Positions 1 through 5,003 of a DNA stretch of 5,003 bases are shown here, in pieces; positions within the stretch are counted from its first letter, which is position 1; every line of letters begins with the position of its first letter. Where the stretch lies: the NCBI GenBank assembly GCA_915063485.1, contig CAJZDJ010000107.1, positions 1-5,003 on the forward strand. The letters are read 5' to 3'. The position numbers were made by a program, and so were the translations under genes. The DNA is from an uncultured Actinomyces sp. (GTDB lineage Bacteria; Actinomycetota; Actinomycetes; Actinomycetales; Actinomycetaceae). Below the pieces are notes generated by a model. That model was not told the DNA's origin. It was given only the letters and a program-made list of their open reading frames with translations, and made no database searches.

Positions 1-980
1 CCCCTTCAGCTTGGGACCAACCAGCTCCGGCCAGTTGGGATGAAGACTGGGAAGTAGTGCAAATCCCCAACTCGGGTAGTGCTGGGCCAGGCGGCGCTGA
101 GGCGCCGGTAGACCAGGCCTCTAGTGACTCACGTGGTGGCGCTCCCACGGACGGCCCTGCTGGCGGCGTCCTTACCGGGGCTCAGGCTGGTGATCCTGCT
201 AGCATCCCCGCTGGTGGCCCCACGGATGGTCCACAAACCATGGGCGGCCCGCAAACCGCTGGTTCCCCGCAGGTCGGTGGTCAGGACGATTGGGCTGGTG
301 GCAGCCAGTTTGATCAGGCGCAAGACAGTGTCTACTTTGGTGGCCCGGCGCAGGGTGAAGGGCAAGCTAGAGGCCAGTTTGATGCCGTGACAGGCGGCAC
401 AAGCCCTGGCCTAGCAACAGTAACCGCAGGTAGCGCCGCAATTGCAGCCGCCAGTGCAGCTTCAGCCAGTTCCCACTTGGCGCCAGCTAGCCCAATAGCG
501 CCAGCCACTCCTATGGCTTCAGCTGGTTCCAGCGCAGCCGCTGCGGCCCTGGCTGCCTCGCGCGCCAACCACCCCTCCAATGGCGCGGCTAGTGCAAACA
601 CCTGGAAAAGTACCTGGGAGGCCGCCCCGATTCCCACGCCAGACAACTACGCGCCAGTGGCGCCAGAGCCTGAACTAGCCACTGTCCACCGCCTGCACCC
701 CCTGCCTGCGCTACCCAATGGGGGAGTACAGTCAGCCCCGGCGCCAGAGGCAGCTCACAGCTGGCAACCCGATCCAGGCGCCTCCAGTCGCATGGCCCAA
801 GCCATCGCCGCTGCAAGAGCCGCAGCTAACGCGGGCGGCGGCGTCGACGACGAAGAAGACATGCCCTCCATGGACGACGCGGACGCAGACGAATCCGGCG
901 CTGTGGGCATAGAAGTAGTCAAACGCCTGCTGGGTGCGAAAGTAATTGAAGAAGTAACCGTGCGGGCAGATGATCGCTAA
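1..980 (+). CDS. dnaX: DNA polymerase III subunit gamma/tau, C-terminal part (5' end outside window)
   Basis: The reading frame is open from the left edge (first full codon at base 3) to TAA at 978-980, giving about 325 residues with no start, so this is the 3' part of a longer gene. A GTG at 57 is an internal Val, not a start. DnaX is the clamp-loader ATPase subunit that also tethers polymerase cores; its AAA+ domains would lie upstream of this window. Visible here are a long low-complexity Ala/Gly/Pro/Ser-rich linker with repeated GPTDGP-like units, an acidic patch (DDEEDMPSMDDADADE) and a short conserved-looking tail, GIEVVKRLLGAKVIEEV, typical of actinobacterial DnaX C-termini. The position just upstream of recR supports the call. 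The linker itself carries no diagnostic motif, so the assignment rests on the tail and the gene order. No stem-loop or A-rich slippery site for making a short gamma form is evident in this part. Confidence 0.8.
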   Translation, partial: PSAWDQPAPASWDEDWEVVQIPNSGSAGPGGAEAPVDQASSDSRGGAPTDGPAGGVLTGAQAGDPASIPAGGPTDGPQTMGGPQTAGSPQVGGQDDWAGGSQFDQAQDSVYFGGPAQGEGQARGQFDAVTGGTSPGLATVTAGSAAIAAASAASASSHLAPASPIAPATPMASAGSSAAAAALAASRANHPSNGAASANTWKSTWEAAPIPTPDNYAPVAPEPELATVHRLHPLPALPNGGVQSAPAPEAAHSWQPDPGASSRMAQAIAAARAAANAGGGVDDEEDMPSMDDADADESGAVGIEVVKRLLGAKVIEEVTVRADDR

Positions 981-1005
981 AGACGTATCTGAGCGTTAAA
1001 GACGT
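978..1005 (+). repeat. Short direct repeat TAAAGACGT at the dnaX stop
   Basis: The 9-mer TAAAGACGT occurs at 978-986, including the dnaX stop codon, and again at 997-1005, a spacing of 19 bases. It looks like a small local duplication. The rest of the 115-base dnaX-recR gap (981-1095) shows no convincing promoter or terminator, so recR is probably read through from upstream. A protein-binding role for the repeat is possible but unsupported. Confidence 0.4.
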
Positions 1006-1083
1006 GGCGTCGCTGCAATCCATGCCTGGCGCGAGTTGCTGGCGTAGCGCGGCCCCACACCCATTAGCTGCCAATAACAACCC

Positions 1084-1090
1084 AAGGAGA
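1084..1090 (+). promoter_or_regulatory. Ribosome binding site of recR
   Basis: AAGGAGA lies five bases before the GTG at 1096. It is a strong Shine-Dalgarno match and decides the non-ATG start of recR. Confidence 0.8.
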
Positions 1091-1095
1091 CGTAA

Positions 1096-1698
1096 GTGCC
1101 CGCCATTTACGAAGGCGCAGTACAAGACCTGATTGATGAACTAGGCGCCTTGCCGGGGATCGGCCCCAAATCAGCCCAGCGCATCGCCTTCCACATCCTT
1201 GGCGCCGACGCCGCCGACGTAAACCGGCTGGCCCAAGCCCTAACCGCTGTAAAAGCCAAAGTACGTTTTTGTGAAACTTGCGGAAACGTTTCTGAGGAAG
1301 AACAGTGCAATATCTGCCGCGATCCGCGCCGCGACCAGGGGCTAATCTGCGTGGTGGAAGAGCCCAAAGACGTCGTCGCCGTTGAAAGAACCCGCGAATA
1401 CCGGGGCCTTTACCACGTGCTAGGCGGTGCCATTGACCCCCTCAACGGCATCGGCCCAGATGAGCTGCGGGTGCGCCAACTATTGGCCCGGCTGACCCCA
1501 CAAGTGCAAGAAGTAATCATTGCCACTGACCCAAATATCGAGGGGGAGGCCACAGCAACCTACCTGGCACGTATGCTGACCAGCATGAACGTGCCCGTCT
1601 CACGTCTGGCGTCCGGTCTGCCGGTGGGCGGCGATCTGGAATATGCTGATGAAATCACGCTCGGTCGCGCTTTTGAAGGTAGGCGCCGGGTTGAGTAA
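1096..1698 (+). CDS. recR: Recombination mediator protein RecR
   Basis: RecR works with RecO (and RecF) to load RecA on SSB-coated single-stranded DNA at gaps during recombinational repair. The 200-residue length is normal for the family. Domains in order: helix-hairpin-helix DNA-binding segment at residues 16-35 ([17 protein letters not shown]), a four-cysteine zinc site (C59, C62, C71, C74), a TOPRIM domain from about residue 82 with the VVEEP strand (E88) and the [12 protein letters not shown] segment (D145, E149, E151), the family signature [18 protein letters not shown] around 107-124, and the C-terminal [24 protein letters not shown]. All expected motifs are intact. The GTG start is chosen because of the Shine-Dalgarno sequence just upstream and because it gives the usual N-terminus, with [12 protein letters not shown] before the hairpin. 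It sits between dnaX and lysC, as in other actinobacteria, but without an intervening ybaB. Confidence 0.97.
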   Translation: MPAIYEGAVQDLIDELGALPGIGPKSAQRIAFHILGADAADVNRLAQALTAVKAKVRFCETCGNVSEEEQCNICRDPRRDQGLICVVEEPKDVVAVERTREYRGLYHVLGGAIDPLNGIGPDELRVRQLLARLTPQVQEVIIATDPNIEGEATATYLARMLTSMNVPVSRLASGLPVGGDLEYADEITLGRAFEGRRRVE

Positions 1699-1732
1699 CG
1701 CCAAAAAGACGCTACGCGCAGGCTAAAAACAG

Positions 1733-1738
1733 AAAGGA
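1733..1738 (+). promoter_or_regulatory. Ribosome binding site of lysC
   Basis: AAAGGA is five bases before the ATG at 1744. The 45-base gap after recR shows no terminator or lysine-riboswitch-sized leader, so lysC may be cotranscribed with recR or start from a promoter inside recR. Confidence 0.7.
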
Positions 1739-1743
1739 CCTTT

Positions 1744-4220
<2,477 letters not shown>

Positions 4221-4243
4221 CCAACCCAGCCCGCTGCGCGGTC

Positions 4244-4263
4244 CAAACCGGCTCAAACCGGCC
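4244..4263 (+). repeat. Two tandem copies of CAAACCGGC(T/C)
   Basis: CAAACCGGCT (4244-4253) is followed directly by CAAACCGGCC (4254-4263), nine of ten bases identical. It lies between the asd stop and the stem-loop that starts at 4263. No function is evident. Confidence 0.6.
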
Positions 4264-4323
4264 AGCTGTGCGGCCGTGTGCTGGCTGGCCCGCAGCCATA
4301 ACCCGGCTGGCCGCACGCAGCTG
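4263..4323 (+). other. Long imperfect, branched stem-loop downstream of asd
   Basis: CAGCTG (4263-4268) pairs with CAGCTG (4318-4323), and TGCGGCC (4269-4275) pairs with GGCCGCA (4309-4315), with a two-base CG bulge at 4316-4317, for 13 bp in all. The 33-base interior contains a smaller hairpin TGGCTG/CAGCCA (4282-4287 with 4293-4298, loop 4288-4292). It could be a first, T-less terminator, a 3'-end stabilising structure for the lysC-asd message, or a small dispersed repeat. Pairing was checked by hand; no folding energy was computed. Confidence 0.55.
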
Positions 4324-4346
4324 CGCTGAAACTGAACCAAACAAGC

Positions 4347-4380
4347 GTTGCCCGGGGCGATTTTCATCGCCCCGGGCAAC
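4347..4380 (+). terminator. Strong intrinsic terminator-like hairpin after asd
   Basis: A perfect 15-bp stem (4347-4361 with 4366-4380, core GCCCGGGGCGAT) closes a TTTC loop at 4362-4365. The trailing sequence CGTTGTCTTA is only moderately T-rich, as is common for actinobacterial terminators. It lies 126 bases after the asd stop and probably ends the dnaX/recR/lysC/asd transcript. Because the stem is symmetrical it could also act on transcription from the right. Confidence 0.8.
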
Positions 4381-4518
4381 CGTTGTCTTACCGGTGTGTA
4401 TAAGTTATTAACAACTTGCCATGCGGTTTTCCCCGGAATACTGCGCTTACTTTTCTTCGGCTTCAATTCTGAGCAAAAACGCTGGTGAGAACACCCACCC
4501 TAGACGTGTTTGTGCTTG

Positions 4519-4524
4519 TAATAT
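4519..4524 (+). promoter_or_regulatory. -10 promoter box for the last gene (probably leaderless)
   Basis: TAATAT fits the actinobacterial TANNNT -10 pattern. Its last T is seven bases before the A of the ATG at 4531, so transcription would start at or next to the start codon. There is no Shine-Dalgarno sequence before 4531, which agrees with a leaderless mRNA, a common class in actinobacteria. No clear -35 box is seen at the expected distance. Confidence 0.5.
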
Positions 4525-4530
4525 GCAGAT

Positions 4531-5003
4531 ATGGCTGATCCTCTGCTTCCGATGACGCTAGGCGTTGGTGCGTCTTTAGTTAAGGTACTTCTGCAAGCTA
4601 ATGGCTACGCAACAGAAGCTAACTCTGTCGGGGTTGCAAAAGAAGTATACGGCATTCTGTCTTGGTGGAAGATCCGTGGCGGTGATGCCGATGACCAACT
4701 TGCTAAGCAGATTGCTGAAATTCTGGCAGATAAGACTCGCGGCATGTATGAGGAGTGTCGTGATAAGGGTATTGATGAGGAGCAGCTAGGGGGTGTTGTT
4801 ACTGAGGTTGAGATTATTTTCAATAAAGTTGTTGGAAACGATGAGTTACTCTTTTTAGCTGTAAACGATCCTGACAGTTTCTCTGAGGTACTTCAGGGTG
4901 ATATTGGGCAGCGGCGTAAAAATATTGAATCTCGACTTGAGCCCTATTTTGATAAACTTGTTGAGGCTGCGGTTGATGAGTATGTCAAGCTTGCGCCTTG
5001 GTC
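4531..5003 (+). CDS. N-terminal part of an unidentified protein with an all-helical domain, possibly of a NACHT/STAND-type NTPase (3' end outside window)
   Basis: The frame is open from ATG 4531 to the right edge: 157 full codons and no stop. The start is supported by the -10 box just upstream; Met8 (4552) is an alternative. The protein starts with a hydrophobic helix (LGVGASLVKVLLQANG, residues 10-25), then EVYGILSWWKIRG (38-50), and goes on as amphipathic, acidic helices (DQLAKQIAEILADK; EVEIIFNKVV), a DPDSFSEVL segment (113-121) and a closing helix ending YVKLAPW (151-157). There is no signal peptide, obvious membrane span, P-loop or enzyme motif in this part. The layout (N-terminal hydrophobic helix, DPxxF-like segment, then a PYFDKLVEAAVDEYVKLAP helix) resembles helical domains that precede NTPase modules in large actinobacterial STAND/NACHT conflict proteins. 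That is recognition by pattern, not a search. GC is about 40% over 4801-4980, far below the upstream genes, suggesting acquisition. Confidence 0.6.
   Translation, partial: MADPLLPMTLGVGASLVKVLLQANGYATEANSVGVAKEVYGILSWWKIRGGDADDQLAKQIAEILADKTRGMYEECRDKGIDEEQLGGVVTEVEIIFNKVVGNDELLFLAVNDPDSFSEVLQGDIGQRRKNIESRLEPYFDKLVEAAVDEYVKLAPW

Larger units (their letters stand above)
4221..4530. other. 310-base intergenic region between asd and the last gene
   Basis: No convincing gene is present on either strand. The first half is GC-rich and highly structured: a 10-base tandem repeat, a branched stem-loop and a strong terminator hairpin. The second half (about 4387-4530) is more AT-rich and includes a small inverted repeat AAGTT/AACTT (4402-4406 and 4413-4417, around GTTATTAAC) that could be an operator but is weak. 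It ends in a -10-like box immediately before the next gene. The change in composition within this region marks a possible boundary between core and acquired DNA. Confidence 0.7.

Noticed and set aside
57..59. GTG at 57 as a start for a separate Ala/Gly-rich protein
   Set aside because: The frame is open without a stop to the left edge and the C-terminus fits DnaX, so this is an internal Val codon.
141..260. Repeated GGCCCC/GGTGGC-like units in dnaX as a CRISPR or mobile repeat
   Set aside because: They are degenerate, in frame and encode the low-complexity Gly/Pro linker; spacing and sequence do not fit a CRISPR array.
1699..1743. Lysine riboswitch or attenuator before lysC
   Set aside because: The gap is only 45 bases, far too short for a lysine riboswitch, and no hairpin stands out.
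4523..4555. ATG at 4523 as an upstream reading frame overlapping the 4531 start
   Set aside because: It gives only ten codons before TGA and would lie upstream of the predicted transcription start, so it is probably not in the mRNA.
4601..4789. 62-codon + strand frame inside the last gene
   Set aside because: It is out of frame with the longer open frame from 4531 and lacks a Shine-Dalgarno site; it is a shadow.

Overview
The window looks like a moderately high-GC actinobacterial chromosome. The evidence is the gene order (dnaX C-terminus, recR, aspartokinase, aspartate-semialdehyde dehydrogenase), GTG start use, an internal start for an aspartokinase beta subunit at the Corynebacterium position, and family-specific protein motifs. 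Genus cannot be fixed from this stretch; an Actinomycetaceae-like or related actinomycete is plausible but is inference.

Layout: bases 1-980 hold the 3' part of dnaX (DNA polymerase III tau/gamma subunit): a long Ala/Gly/Pro-rich linker and a short conserved C-terminal tail. After a 115-base gap comes recR (1096-1698), then after 45 bases lysC (1744-3012), which overlaps asd (3009-4220) by ATGA. All four are on the + strand and could form one housekeeping cluster. LysC and Asd catalyse the first two steps from aspartate to the Lys/Met/Thr branch and, in most bacteria, to diaminopimelate for the cell wall. Translational coupling should keep their amounts matched.

Bases 4221-4530 are non-coding: a 10-base tandem repeat, a long imperfect stem-loop and a perfect 15-bp GC-rich terminator hairpin close the cluster. 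AT-richer sequence follows, ending in a TAATAT box placed so that transcription would begin at or next to the ATG at 4531.

From 4531 to the right edge an incomplete, distinctly AT-richer gene starts (40% GC by hand count over 4801-4980, against 67% over 3601-3660 in asd). Its all-helical N-terminus resembles the effector/adaptor-like N-terminal helical domains of actinobacterial NACHT/STAND-type NTPases, so it may be the first gene of an acquired conflict or anti-phage module. That is the most interesting part of the window, but the diagnostic NTPase part lies beyond the edge.

Other points of note: an unusual Cys/His/Gly-rich N-terminal extension on Asd built from short tandem DNA repeats, non-consensus residues in the LysC regulatory site, and the absence of the usual ybaB gene between dnaX and recR.
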